A stretch of DNA of 42,877 nucleotides from Ignavibacteria bacterium (GCA_019912545.1 JAIOIK010000110.1:1-42877); one strand, 5' to 3'. Numbered from the stretch's first letter, positions 26,298 through 35,087 are shown. Notes: generated by a model not told the origin, from the letters alone. Program-made: numbers and translations.

Positions 26298-27731
26298 ATG
26301 AGACTCTTAAAATTTACTCTTCTTCTATCCATTCTGACAAGCTTTTCTTTCTCTCAAACTACATATATTTGGACCGGATCTGTCAATTCAGGTTTTAGTA
26401 CAGCTGGCAACTGGACACCATCACGCCAGGTTGGTTTAAATACGGATATTCTCGTTTTTGAAACCGGTTCCAGTTTAAACGTTTCAAACGTTTACCAGGT
26501 AACTATTGGACAGTTAATAGTTCGCAACAATACGAATTTAACACTCTCTCCTGCTTCCGGAAATGCGAAATGCATTACGATTAAGGGCAGCACTGGCGAG
26601 GATCTGATTATTGAAAGCGGTTCTTCTTTAAAAATTTCAAGCAATGACCCTGCATTGAATATCTATTTATCAGCAAGTGCAACTGCGAGTATTAGCGGCA
26701 ATTTGACATTCCAGGGTGAAATTGCTCATTATATAAATTCAGCTGATCCTTTATCGATCAAGTTTAACAGCGGTTCAGTACTGATGCAAAACTGCCCGGG
26801 AAATATTTTTAATACATCAGGTACACATAATTCAGTCATATTTAGGAATGGGTCTACCTTTAAGATCAATCACACTGATGCATTAAGTCCATTTGGAGTA
26901 TCAGCTCCAAACACAAAAGTTATTTTTGAAAACGAAAGTAATTTGATGATCATTGGAAATAGTTCAATAAAACTCGATAAGAGAACAATTCCAAATTTGA
27001 CAATTGAACAAAATGCGGTTTTTAATGCAAAAGAGTCCTTCTCGGATGGCATTACAATTGGTAACCTGACAGTTAAGAATTCAGGCAGCTTAATTATTGA
27101 AAATACAAATGCTAATAATTTCGCCGGTATAAATATCCAGGGGAATATAAATATAACTGGTTCATTGAAGTTCAGCACAAACACAGGGAACAGGCTCAAT
27201 GTTAAATTGAACGGAACAGACACTCAAAGCATATCAGGCAGCGGCGAAATAGTAATTCCTGAGAACCTGAATATGTTTGCGATTGAGAATGATATAGTAT
27301 TATTCAGAGATCTTAATATAGATTGCCCGGTATCTCACGATTCCGGTAGTGTAGTCCTCAACGGTCATTTCATAAAACTGCCTAACTCAAAAAACCCCGG
27401 AGGCACGTTTACCCGCCCCGGTAATGAACCTGTTGAATTTGGAACAGACTCTAAGCACGGTTTACCTTTAAATTTCTCAATATCTCAGAATTATCCGAAC
27501 CCGTTCAATCCTTCTACAAAAATTGATTTTTCCATCCCTGCAGCATCAAAAGTAACAATAAAAGTATATGACATATCAGGAAAAGAAACTGCGACCCTGT
27601 TAAACAGCAATGTTGAATCAGGTTATCATACAGTTGATTTTAATGCTTCAAACCTCTCAAGCGGAATATATTTCTATACAATATTGGCCGGTGAATACAC
27701 CAGGACAATGAAAATGATCTTGACTAAATAG
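26298..27731 (+). CDS. T9SS surface protein, NWT-type beta-rich repeat protein, paralog 2
   Basis: 477 residues, signal peptide ending FSFSQ, mature start TYIWTGSVNSGFSTAGNWT. It aligns without large gaps to the gene at 24380 through the whole beta-rich part (shared blocks include GLNTDILVFETG, CITIKG, TGEDL, DPALNIYLS, LTFQGEIAH, SGSVVLNGH). The sorting domain starts SQNYPNPFNPSTKIDF like its paralog but ends in a shorter tail (AGEYTRTMKMILTK) that lacks the GNQTFTKV stretch of paralog 1. The pair is a tandem duplication that includes the upstream promoter. Role unknown beyond being secreted cargo. Confidence 0.84.
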   Translation: MRLLKFTLLLSILTSFSFSQTTYIWTGSVNSGFSTAGNWTPSRQVGLNTDILVFETGSSLNVSNVYQVTIGQLIVRNNTNLTLSPASGNAKCITIKGSTGEDLIIESGSSLKISSNDPALNIYLSASATASISGNLTFQGEIAHYINSADPLSIKFNSGSVLMQNCPGNIFNTSGTHNSVIFRNGSTFKINHTDALSPFGVSAPNTKVIFENESNLMIIGNSSIKLDKRTIPNLTIEQNAVFNAKESFSDGITIGNLTVKNSGSLIIENTNANNFAGINIQGNINITGSLKFSTNTGNRLNVKLNGTDTQSISGSGEIVIPENLNMFAIENDIVLFRDLNIDCPVSHDSGSVVLNGHFIKLPNSKNPGGTFTRPGNEPVEFGTDSKHGLPLNFSISQNYPNPFNPSTKIDFSIPAASKVTIKVYDISGKETATLLNSNVESGYHTVDFNASNLSSGIYFYTILAGEYTRTMKMILTK

Positions 27732-27756
27732 AAAACATAAGAGTGTCTCATTTCTA

Positions 27757-27788
27757 AAAACAGGCTAAAAAGCCTGTTTTTTTTATCT
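27757..27788 (+). terminator. Terminator of NWT-type protein 2
   Basis: AAAACAGGCT / AGCCTGTTTT stem of 10 bp with an AAAA loop and a long T-run. Confidence 0.9.
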
Positions 27789-27803
27789 AGGAAAATTCAT
27801 TAC

Positions 27804-27819
27804 TACCGTATATAGGGTA
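27804..27819. promoter_or_regulatory. TACCGT-N4-AGGGTA inverted repeat, copy 3
   Basis: Same layout as copies 1 and 2 with spacer ATAT and one mismatched arm position. It lies 1,888 nt from copy 2; copies 1 and 2 are 1,944 nt apart. Confidence 0.5.
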
Positions 27820-27902
27820 TATAAAACAGTGAAAATATGATGATTTAACCCAGAAATCATTATATTCAGATATTGTTTGACTAATATCACTATTATAGGG
27901 TA

Positions 27903-27933
27903 TTGAAATTACTAACGTTAAAAGCTACTTTTG
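27903..27933 (+). promoter_or_regulatory. Promoter for the small membrane protein, possibly also Omp85
   Basis: TTG at 27903 (GGGTATTG) and a perfect TACTTTTG at 27926, spacing 23. AAAAGC before the -7 box also occurs in the promoter at 20886. Confidence 0.7.
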
Positions 27934-27977
27934 AGTAGTGATAAACAGTAGTATATCTAGGTAAATAGGAGACTCAA

Positions 27978-28112
27978 ATGAAAGCCGTTAATTTTGTAAT
28001 TTCAATGTTCCAGGTAACAATAGTAATTTTGTACATATTCTTTTACAATGTGCAGTACTTCTGGTCATTATACGGAACAGTGCAGAATTTGCTCAATGTT
28101 GTTGTAAAATAG
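27978..28112 (+). CDS. Small single-pass membrane protein, 44 residues
   Basis: ATG at 27978 is preceded by a good Shine-Dalgarno (AGGAGACTCAA) and by a perfect TTG / TAnnTTTG promoter about 45 nt upstream. The peptide begins MKAVNFVISMFQVTIVILYI and ends LLNVVVK. Residues 5-23 form one hydrophobic helix, followed by an aromatic segment (FFYNVQYFWSLY). I do not recognise it. It is expressed towards the Omp85 gene 217 bp downstream, so the two may share a transcript. The promoter, ribosome site and hydrophobic content together make it likely to be real. Confidence 0.6.
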   Translation: MKAVNFVISMFQVTIVILYIFFYNVQYFWSLYGTVQNLLNVVVK

Positions 28113-28329
28113 TTAGTTTAGCGATTCATGATTTTCTGAAAATCCCTTTCTTATTATCATCAAAAGTGTGCATATGAGTTATCTTCGAATGAGGTTTAGA
28201 ATCACTATCCTGTCCCACAGATTATTCTCCCCTTTCTATTAATCAATCAATTAATCTACCAGTTTTAATCAAGTTTTTACATTCTATTATTGACTTGAAT
28301 ATATAAAGCATCTCACAAATATTAGAGCC

Positions 28330-30099
28330 ATGATGTTACTATTCTGGCGAATTAATACTTTTTTCTTAATAATCATAGCTTCCTTCCCCTTATTATACTC
28401 TCAAACAAAAGTTTCGGATATTGAATTCAGCGGAAACGTTTATTTCTCAGGGAAAGACCTTCGCAATTTTATTGTAACTAAACCGGGAAATATATTCTCT
28501 GATACTCAATTTGATCTTGACCTGAAAAATATTATCAGAAATTATGAAGAATACGGCTACATTGATGTTCAGATAAAAGGTTTTACGAGGGATTATAATT
28601 TCGATTCAAGCTCGATCGGACTTCTGGTTGAAATTGAAGAAGGAAAGCAGGCTTTAGTCGGCGATATTGTTTTGAGGGGAAACAAACTATTTAGTAATAA
28701 GTACCTTATTGAAAGTATCTCTACAAAGACAGGCAGTGTGCTGGAAGTCATCACTTTAAACAAAGATATGACAGAGCTTCTGAATTTATATGAAAAGAAA
28801 GGATACACATTTGCTTTCATTAATATTGAAGATATTGAGGAATATATTCAGGCAGGCACAAAAAAGATCCGGGTAAAGATCAACATTGAAGAAAATGACA
28901 GGATTAAAGTTGATAATATTGTAATAGAAGGAAATACAAGCACAAAAAGAGAAGTTATTGTGCGCGAAATTGTACTGGGAGAGAACAATTCTATTTCAAG
29001 AGAAAATCTTTTTGAAATAAGGAGACGGCTTGAGAATTTGGGCTATTTTGAAAGAGTTGAACAGCCGAAAATACTGAAGTATAAAAGTTCAACAGTACTG
29101 TTAATTAAGGTAAAGGAAGGCAATACAAATACTTTCGACGGAATTCTGGGTTACGTCCCCCCGACACAAACTGAGGATAAAGGATATTTTACGGGTTTGG
29201 TTAACCTTTCAATCAGGAATTTGTTTGGTACAGGCAGGAAAGTTGAGGCTAGATTCAAAAAAGAGATAAAGACTACCCAGGAACTGGAGTTAAGGTATCT
29301 TGAACCCTGGCTGCTTGGCTACCCGTTAAATGTTAATGCTGCATTTCTGCAAAGAATTGAAGATTCCACTTTTATAAAGAGAGATTTCAGCTTGAAAGCA
29401 GACGCGATGATATCCATGAAGTTCACACTCTCAGCAATATTTAATTTTGAAAGGGTCATACCAAGCTTAACTACCGGAAATCTTTTCACTATATTCGATA
29501 GCAGGCTGCTGGCCGCGGGAATTGAAATTAAGTTCGATAGCAGAGATTACGTCTATAATCCATATTCAGGCTTATTATATAGAACAAGTTATTCAGCCGG
29601 GCAGAAGAAGATATATAATGCCTCCTCTTTCACAAACCAAAATATTCCTGCAGATTTTTCTATACAGAGAGGAATGCTTGACCTGGATTTCTATCATTCT
29701 TTTTTCAAAAGGCAAAGTTCAGTAATAGGAGTGCATGGAGTTGAAATACGCTCTCCCCGATTTGAAACAGCTGACCTTTATCGGTTCGGAGGTATAAACA
29801 GTGTGCGCGGCTACAGGGAAGGCCAGTTCCTTGGCTCAAGGGTTGCATGGAGCAATATTGGTTTACGATACTCAATAACTCGCCGCAGTTTTGCAGAAGT
29901 CTTTTATGACATGGGCTATTACATGCGCCCTGAGGATGCCTTGTTTAAGATAGCAGCACAGGAAGGGTTTATTTATGGCTATGGACTTGGCATAAGGATA
30001 GAAACGGCTCTTGGTATGTTTGGAGTAAGTTATGCATTAGGGAAGGGCGATTCAATACTTGAAGGTAAGATACATTTCGGACTGATAAATGATTTTTGA
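28330..30099 (+). CDS. Omp85-family outer membrane protein (BamA/TamA-like)
   Basis: 589 residues. A signal peptide ends PLLYSQ. Three POTRA-like domains follow (about 26-100, 102-180 and 183-260), each ending in a G-Y/F-containing helix such as YEEYGYIDVQI or LENLGYFERVE. A C-terminal beta-barrel of about 320 residues carries the loop-6 signature VRGYRE (Val492-Glu497) and ends in a terminal Phe, both typical of the family. These proteins insert or translocate beta-rich proteins at the outer membrane. It is shorter than a main BamA (usually 5 POTRA, about 800 residues), so it is more likely an accessory Omp85. Its position beside a surface-protein array is suggestive only. Confidence 0.87.
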   Translation: MMLLFWRINTFFLIIIASFPLLYSQTKVSDIEFSGNVYFSGKDLRNFIVTKPGNIFSDTQFDLDLKNIIRNYEEYGYIDVQIKGFTRDYNFDSSSIGLLVEIEEGKQALVGDIVLRGNKLFSNKYLIESISTKTGSVLEVITLNKDMTELLNLYEKKGYTFAFINIEDIEEYIQAGTKKIRVKINIEENDRIKVDNIVIEGNTSTKREVIVREIVLGENNSISRENLFEIRRRLENLGYFERVEQPKILKYKSSTVLLIKVKEGNTNTFDGILGYVPPTQTEDKGYFTGLVNLSIRNLFGTGRKVEARFKKEIKTTQELELRYLEPWLLGYPLNVNAAFLQRIEDSTFIKRDFSLKADAMISMKFTLSAIFNFERVIPSLTTGNLFTIFDSRLLAAGIEIKFDSRDYVYNPYSGLLYRTSYSAGQKKIYNASSFTNQNIPADFSIQRGMLDLDFYHSFFKRQSSVIGVHGVEIRSPRFETADLYRFGGINSVRGYREGQFLGSRVAWSNIGLRYSITRRSFAEVFYDMGYYMRPEDALFKIAAQEGFIYGYGLGIRIETALGMFGVSYALGKGDSILEGKIHFGLINDF

Positions 30100-30168
30100 T
30101 GCTATTGTTACCAATTTGTTGAATACTAATTTGATACAAACAATTAATAATTATACTTATATTAGAAC

Positions 30169-30384
30169 ATGAAATTCAACATAATATTAACAGAAGCTGA
30201 AGAAGGCGGGTTTAATGTAACAGTTCCGGCCTTAGACGGTTGTTTTACAGAGGGCGATACGGAACAAGAGGCAATTGATAACGCCAAAGAAGCGATTCAT
30301 TGTTACCTTGAAGGATTGGAAAAGCTAAATGAAATATATTCCAATCCCGAAGTTAAAGTAAAAGAAATTGAAGTAATCATTTGA
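30169..30384 (+). CDS. hicB: HicB-family antitoxin
   Basis: 71 residues with the HicB fold pattern: an N-terminal strand ([15 protein letters not shown]), the [13 protein letters not shown] motif and an [17 protein letters not shown] helix. It is the short form, without a C-terminal DNA-binding domain. HicB binds and neutralises the HicA toxin. Its stop overlaps the hicA start by 4 bp, so production is coupled. Gene order is antitoxin first. Confidence 0.9.
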   Translation: MKFNIILTEAEEGGFNVTVPALDGCFTEGDTEQEAIDNAKEAIHCYLEGLEKLNEIYSNPEVKVKEIEVII

Positions 30385-30596
30385 GTAAAACGTTTTCGGG
30401 GAAAGATGTAATCAAAGGCTTAAGGAGAAGTGGGTATTACATTGATCATCAATCCGGGAGTCATATCTTCATGCACAACCCTGCTGAGAATAAATCTGTT
30501 ATAGTGCCTAATCACAAAGAATTGAAAATAGGAACATTGAAAAGCATTCTTAAGAAAGCGGGTTTATCTATCCAAGAACTGAAGGAGCTGATTTAA
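30381..30596 (+). CDS. hicA: HicA-family mRNA interferase toxin
   Basis: 71 residues. HicA cleaves mRNA in a ribosome-independent way and arrests growth when free of HicB. The dsRBD-like fold is visible as [20 protein letters not shown], then SHIFM with the catalytic His28, then the [21 protein letters not shown] helix. The start is a TTG at 30381 inside the hicB stop region. Its TAA shares the palindromic TTAA with the stop of the convergent DUF2851 gene, a 4-bp overlap. Confidence 0.9.
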   Translation: MSKTFSGKDVIKGLRRSGYYIDHQSGSHIFMHNPAENKSVIVPNHKELKIGTLKSILKKAGLSIQELKELI

Positions 30597-32026
30597 TAAT
30601 ATATTATTTTGTAATCAAAACCCTTTTTTTCAATTAAGCTCTTACCTATCGCACACTCACCACATCTATCCCTTGTACAGTAAAAATTATAAAGCTGAAT
30701 TGCAGCCTGTTCAGTGGCGGGGGAATTGATCTGAATCTCACTGCTCTTTAACACCTGATCGTCTATTATCCGCAATATTGAATTATCGGGACTTATCTTT
30801 AATCCGCAGTATAATTTGAGGACATTTTGATTTATAAGGTTATCTTTAAATATATCTGAATAAAGATATACAACCGGGATTATAACATTTATCATTATAT
30901 CAGCAGTTCTTTGTGAACCCAGAAGATTATTCCTGCTCTTTGAAGTTTTCCCGAAATCATAATGGCTTTCCCAATATTCATCTCTGGCGGGTGATAGTAA
31001 TTCCTTTAATTCATTTCTGATAGCTGCTGGCTTAAGAGCCTTACTTTGAAATAATACGATAATTTTCTTAAACAGGTCTTCATTCAGTATTTTCTGAATA
31101 AGCTGCGCACCATAAGCAAGCCTAACTGTCGGGAAGTTTTGCGGCCTTAACCTGAAAAAATTCCAGTCTGCCCTTGCTAGCTTCTCAATATTCAAATCAG
31201 GTTCCACCCGTTTCCAATTCGTTTTGATCTTATCAATATATTCATCCTTTGCCCTTACGTCAAACAACAAGCCTGCTGTGCCAAACAATAATGATTGTAA
31301 CTTTATAATATCGGTCGAGCCAAGTTTCTTTATTTTATTCAGGTTCAGAATTCCGGCCAGCTTAAGCATTTGTTCTTTGTTTTTTGAGAAACCAAGGGCT
31401 TCAAAGATAAATTCATACAATAGCTGCTCCCACTGTTCTTTTTTGTTAAGTACTTTTCTTCCGCCAAATAGTTCAATATCAATTTCTTTAAGTCTATCAG
31501 TAATCCTCCGGGATTTCAGCTTCAGGCGCTCAATTGAAAGTTTATCAAACCATTTTTCAAAAAGTTCTTTACTAAGTCCAGAAGTTTTATCATGGCATGG
31601 CAGACGGAATTTATCTGAAGGTTTTGATATTATCTCCTGCCAGATATCGTGGATTGATCGTTTTAAATGATTTGCAAGAATTACTGTTGGCAGGTCTCTT
31701 TTTATGCGGAGTTTTGGAGGTGTTTTGTCATGCGAATCCCACAGCACTACATGTAATATTACTGAATTATATCTTCTGTCTTTTTGATGATCGTGTTCAA
31801 TCCAGTTCTTAAAGTCGCGGTGAATTTCAACATCACCGGCAAGAACTTTCCCGCCAATCTTTACTTTCGCATCTTTGTAATCAGGGCCTGCATCATGATT
31901 TCTTTTACCGTATGCAATGATTTCCACCTCTTCGCCGCTATCTGCAGCCAGATCGGAATAATATTCGGCTCCGCCTTCCCATATCCTGCAGATGAAAGAT
32001 TCGTTGATATTTAATCTTGGTTTCAT
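30593..32026 (-). CDS. DUF2851 family protein
   Basis: 477 residues of a Bacteroidota-typical conserved family of unknown function. Characteristic parts are the N-terminal [11 protein letters not shown], the block [16 protein letters not shown] followed by [12 protein letters not shown], and a C-terminal [16 protein letters not shown] cluster with three Cys. No signal peptide or membrane helix is seen, so it is probably cytoplasmic. The DAGPDYKDA...GDVEIH segment has the look of a nuclease-type core, but I would not assign activity. It faces hicBA tail to tail and diverges from the restriction-modification genes. A minus-strand TATCTTTG (32064-32071) lies 37 nt upstream of its ATG. Confidence 0.85.
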   Translation of the reverse strand: MKPRLNINESFICRIWEGGAEYYSDLAADSGEEVEIIAYGKRNHDAGPDYKDAKVKIGGKVLAGDVEIHRDFKNWIEHDHQKDRRYNSVILHVVLWDSHDKTPPKLRIKRDLPTVILANHLKRSIHDIWQEIISKPSDKFRLPCHDKTSGLSKELFEKWFDKLSIERLKLKSRRITDRLKEIDIELFGGRKVLNKKEQWEQLLYEFIFEALGFSKNKEQMLKLAGILNLNKIKKLGSTDIIKLQSLLFGTAGLLFDVRAKDEYIDKIKTNWKRVEPDLNIEKLARADWNFFRLRPQNFPTVRLAYGAQLIQKILNEDLFKKIIVLFQSKALKPAAIRNELKELLSPARDEYWESHYDFGKTSKSRNNLLGSQRTADIMINVIIPVVYLYSDIFKDNLINQNVLKLYCGLKISPDNSILRIIDDQVLKSSEIQINSPATEQAAIQLYNFYCTRDRCGECAIGKSLIEKKGFDYKIIYY

Positions 32027-32063
32027 TATTGCTGATAATAGAATTCCATAAAGGAATCAGCTT

Positions 32064-32071
32064 CAAAGATA
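32064..32071 (-). promoter_or_regulatory. Possible -7 element for the DUF2851 gene
   Basis: TATCTTTG on the minus strand matches TAnnTTTG. The nearest TTG is 25 nt upstream, slightly longer than in the other promoters here. Confidence 0.4.
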
Positions 32072-32251
32072 ATAATAAATTAGCAGAAAGTAACAATTAT
32101 TTTCTCTACATTCAAACTGGCCCTACCTTTCTGATTCAAGCACAAATTAAAGCAACGGACCAAATTGACCAATTACAAAACTGGGGAAAGTAAGAAAAAT
32201 ATGCTTTAAATTAACAAAACATTTGAATATCTTAGTAAAACAATCAAAATA

Positions 32252-33262
32252 ATGAAAATAGTAAAGTTAGACAAGAAAATCAAAAAGAAAATAGAAAAAC
32301 CTTTGACGACATTAAACAGGATTTTTAAGACAACCAAAAAGGTCAAGCCATACTATAAACGTGATTTTGGTTATGCATTTTTAGGTGACAGTTTGGAATT
32401 GATGAAATCCATCAAAGATAATTCAGTAAATCTTGTTATAACATCACCTCCTTTTGCTTTAACTAATCCGAAAGAATATGGTAATGAACCTGAACATAAA
32501 TATATTGCTTGGTTTTTGGATTTTGCTAAAGAATTTTATAGAATATTGACAAAGGACGGATCATTTGTAGTAGATTTAGGAGGTACTTATCTACCAGGTC
32601 ATCCAATAAGAAGCATTTATCAATATGAACTTTTAATTAAGATGGTAAGAGAATTAAATTTTTTCTTAGCACAAGAGTTTTTTCATTACAACCCTGCTAG
32701 ACTACCTGCACCTGCAGAATGGGTGAATGTTAGGAGAATAAGGGTAAAAGATTCTGTGAATGTTGTTTGGTGGCTATCTAAGAGCGAATATCCTAAGGCC
32801 GATAATAAAAGAGTTCTAAAACCTTACAGTAAAGCAATGGTACAGCTATTAAAAAAGGGCTATAGAGTAAAGGATAGACCCAGTGGTCATCAGATAACAC
32901 ATAAATTTAACAAAACATATGAGGGTTCAATACCTCCGAACATATTAGAATTAGGCAATAATGATTCTAATAGTATGTATATGAAGAAATGTTTAGAACT
33001 GGGGATTAAACCGCACCCAGCTAAGTTTCCTTGGAGATTTGCAGACTTTTTTGTAAAATTCTTAACAGATGAGAATGACATCGTAATTGATCCATTTGCC
33101 GGATCAAATACTACAGGTTTTGTTGCCGAACAATTGAAACGACGTTGGATTGCATATGAGATTAATGAAGAATATCTAAAAGGGAGCGCATGCAGATTCC
33201 TAAAAGAGGAAAAATTTAACGAAAAAATAGATAATTTATCATTGAACTTATTTGAAGCATAG
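32252..33262 (+). CDS. Type II DNA (cytosine-N4) methyltransferase, M.PvuII-like
   Basis: 336 residues. It transfers a methyl group from SAM to cytosine N4 in a short target to protect host DNA. Motif IV TSPPF (64-68) lies before motif I DPFAGSNTTG (from Asp280), the beta-class order. From memory of the M.PvuII protein, whole stretches look alike (EYGN, WFLDFAKE, DGSFVVDLGG, EWVNVRRIRVKD, NVVWWLSK, SIPPN), as does the length, so a PvuII-related specificity (CAGCTG) is possible but unproven. The gene is distinctly AT-rich compared with the mre genes, and the HNH nuclease follows after 6 nt: a two-gene restriction-modification unit, probably acquired. No controller gene is seen. A direct repeat GACCAAATT/GACCAATT lies at 32158-32174. 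Confidence 0.88.
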   Translation: MKIVKLDKKIKKKIEKPLTTLNRIFKTTKKVKPYYKRDFGYAFLGDSLELMKSIKDNSVNLVITSPPFALTNPKEYGNEPEHKYIAWFLDFAKEFYRILTKDGSFVVDLGGTYLPGHPIRSIYQYELLIKMVRELNFFLAQEFFHYNPARLPAPAEWVNVRRIRVKDSVNVVWWLSKSEYPKADNKRVLKPYSKAMVQLLKKGYRVKDRPSGHQITHKFNKTYEGSIPPNILELGNNDSNSMYMKKCLELGIKPHPAKFPWRFADFFVKFLTDENDIVIDPFAGSNTTGFVAEQLKRRWIAYEINEEYLKGSACRFLKEEKFNEKIDNLSLNLFEA

Positions 33263-33268
33263 TGATTT

Positions 33269-34258
33269 ATGACAATCCCTATTTATAAGAAAAAACAACT
33301 TATTGAAATTGTTTCTAATTCCATTGAAGAATGTGGCTGGAATGTTTTATTTCTCAACAATGAGGATCCATATGAAATTTACGTATATAGTGGAGACCGT
33401 AACTTAAAGTTAAGAATAATTATATACAATATTACTCATGGTGGAAAGACAAGAAGTGAAGATGAATACAGAATTCAAATAAAAGAGACCACAATTGATG
33501 AAAAGGTAAACTTTGTAACTTTGCTCTTAGGTTACTATGATGCATTGGAAGTTTACGCTGGCTTTGACATTGAGAAACATAAAAATGCAGCATATTCAGC
33601 ATCAACTCAAATCAAAAAAGAAGCTCTCGATAACGCTTATAAAAATAGATTCTCAATTTACAATAATTCCAAGGATGAAATTGTAGTAGCATTCAGGCCT
33701 GAATTTTTCATGGAGTATGTACTGAACAGAAGACAACTACATGAATTTGGTGATTATGCTTCAGACATGAAAATATTGAATTCTATTATAGAAGAGAACA
33801 GGGATGTAAATCAAGCTGTGTTAGATGAAATTTCAGAGAATAGAAAGAAAGTAGTTATTAACGTTACTAAGCGTGTTCGAGATTCTAGCTTCAAAGAAAG
33901 GATACTAGTTGCGTATAGTCATAAGTGTGCCATTTGTGGTTTACAATTGAAACTAATTGATGCAGCACATGTTTTGCCTGTCGGTGTTGATGATTCTAAT
34001 GATGAGACTTCGAATGGAATTGCGTTATGCGCTTTGCATCATAGAGCTTACGACAGGGCTTTAGTAACATTTGATGAAAAGTATGATGTCTTACATAATA
34101 CAAAAAAAATAGAAGAAATTAAGACAATAGGACATGATGGTGGATTAGATAAATTCTTAAAGAATCTTAATGAGAAAATAGCTTTACCCCCTTCTGTGTC
34201 TGATAGACCCCATGTAGAATTTATTAAGAAAGCAAATAATTATAGAGGTTGGAATTGA
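33269..34258 (+). CDS. HNH restriction endonuclease (partner of the methyltransferase)
   Basis: 329 residues. The C-terminal beta-beta-alpha-metal HNH domain spans about 215-270: Cys220 and Cys223 with Cys254 and His257 form a zinc-ribbon pattern, and AAHVLP (His234), SNGIAL (Asn249) and LHHR (His258) are the active-site positions. The N-terminal 200 residues contain GGKTRSEDEYRIQIK, a motif I associate with HNH restriction enzymes, and probably handle target recognition. Being 6 nt behind an M.PvuII-like methyltransferase makes restriction the likely role. PvuII itself is PD-(D/E)XK, so an HNH partner is a notable swap. It ends 10 nt before the convergent pyrF. AT-rich like its partner. Confidence 0.85.
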   Translation: MTIPIYKKKQLIEIVSNSIEECGWNVLFLNNEDPYEIYVYSGDRNLKLRIIIYNITHGGKTRSEDEYRIQIKETTIDEKVNFVTLLLGYYDALEVYAGFDIEKHKNAAYSASTQIKKEALDNAYKNRFSIYNNSKDEIVVAFRPEFFMEYVLNRRQLHEFGDYASDMKILNSIIEENRDVNQAVLDEISENRKKVVINVTKRVRDSSFKERILVAYSHKCAICGLQLKLIDAAHVLPVGVDDSNDETSNGIALCALHHRAYDRALVTFDEKYDVLHNTKKIEEIKTIGHDGGLDKFLKNLNEKIALPPSVSDRPHVEFIKKANNYRGWN

Positions 34259-34268
34259 ATTGACTATC

Positions 34269-35087
34269 CTATTTCCTTAACTGCAAAAATCCGTTGATCT
34301 CATCCCTTGAGCGTTTAGCGTTTTCGCTTACGATTTCCATGAATTCCTGTGCATTTTCGGCTTTTGGTGCTGAGTAAATTATCGAGCGGCTCTGGTTTAT
34401 CACAAAAAGTTCGTGGTGAAGCGAATCTATTGTTTTTTCAAGTGAATTCTTTTGTGCGCCTATGCCCGGTATTAGTATTGGTGTTTCGGGAAAATTCTTT
34501 GTCATTTTTTCAAGCTCACGGGTATGATTTGCCCCGAAAACAAAGCCTATCTTTTGGTCATTCCACGAAATTGCCTTTTCCACAACTACTTCCCAAAGCG
34601 GCTTTTTGTTTACCTGCAGGAACTGGAAATCGTTTGCACCATAGTTTGATGTAAGCGCAAGTACCCATGCAAATTTGTTCTTCCTTCTTAGAAATGGTCT
34701 TACGGAATCCTGTCCCATATAGGGCTGAATTGTAATTGAATCAAATCCATAGCTATCGAAATAGGTCTGAGCATACTGCTCAGCAGTATTTTCCATGTCG
34801 CCCCGCTTTGCATCTGCAATTGTTATCAGTTGTTCCGGTATCATTCCAATAGTTGAGCGGATTGCCGCAATTCCAAGCTCCTGCGCCTTTTCATAGAATG
34901 CTATGTTTGGCTTATATCCGCAGACATAGTCTTTTGTCGCTTCTATTACCAGATTGTTGAATTCAGCTATTGGATTAACTGAAGTTTTAACAAAATCCGG
35001 CATTTTAGATATATCCGGATCGAGTCCAACAATTAAATGAGAATTTGTCTCTCTTAAAGCCTGTTTGAATTTTTTATAGAAATGCAA
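34269..35087 (-). CDS. pyrF: Orotidine 5'-phosphate decarboxylase (long, type 2 form)
   Basis: 272 residues. It converts OMP to UMP, the last step of de novo pyrimidine synthesis, in the cytoplasm. The catalytic block ADAKRGDM is present with Lys94, and the N-terminal LIVGLDPD and the PYMGQDS and VFGANHT segments fit the longer pyrF type. The Gly/Pro-rich PGIGAQ phosphate loop is near 210. The start at 35087 is 37 nt after the rodA stop on the same strand, so it probably reads through from the mre operon. Confidence 0.93.
   Translation of the reverse strand: MHFYKKFKQALRETNSHLIVGLDPDISKMPDFVKTSVNPIAEFNNLVIEATKDYVCGYKPNIAFYEKAQELGIAAIRSTIGMIPEQLITIADAKRGDMENTAEQYAQTYFDSYGFDSITIQPYMGQDSVRPFLRRKNKFAWVLALTSNYGANDFQFLQVNKKPLWEVVVEKAISWNDQKIGFVFGANHTRELEKMTKNFPETPILIPGIGAQKNSLEKTIDSLHHELFVINQSRSIIYSAPKAENAQEFMEIVSENAKRSRDEINGFLQLRK

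Larger units (their letters stand above)
27732..28329. other. 598-bp region with a small membrane ORF and regulatory sites
   Basis: It contains the terminator, a third TACCGT-type inverted repeat, a perfect promoter and the 44-codon ORF listed below. The 217 bp between that ORF and the Omp85 gene show no clear terminator or second perfect promoter. Confidence 0.65.
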
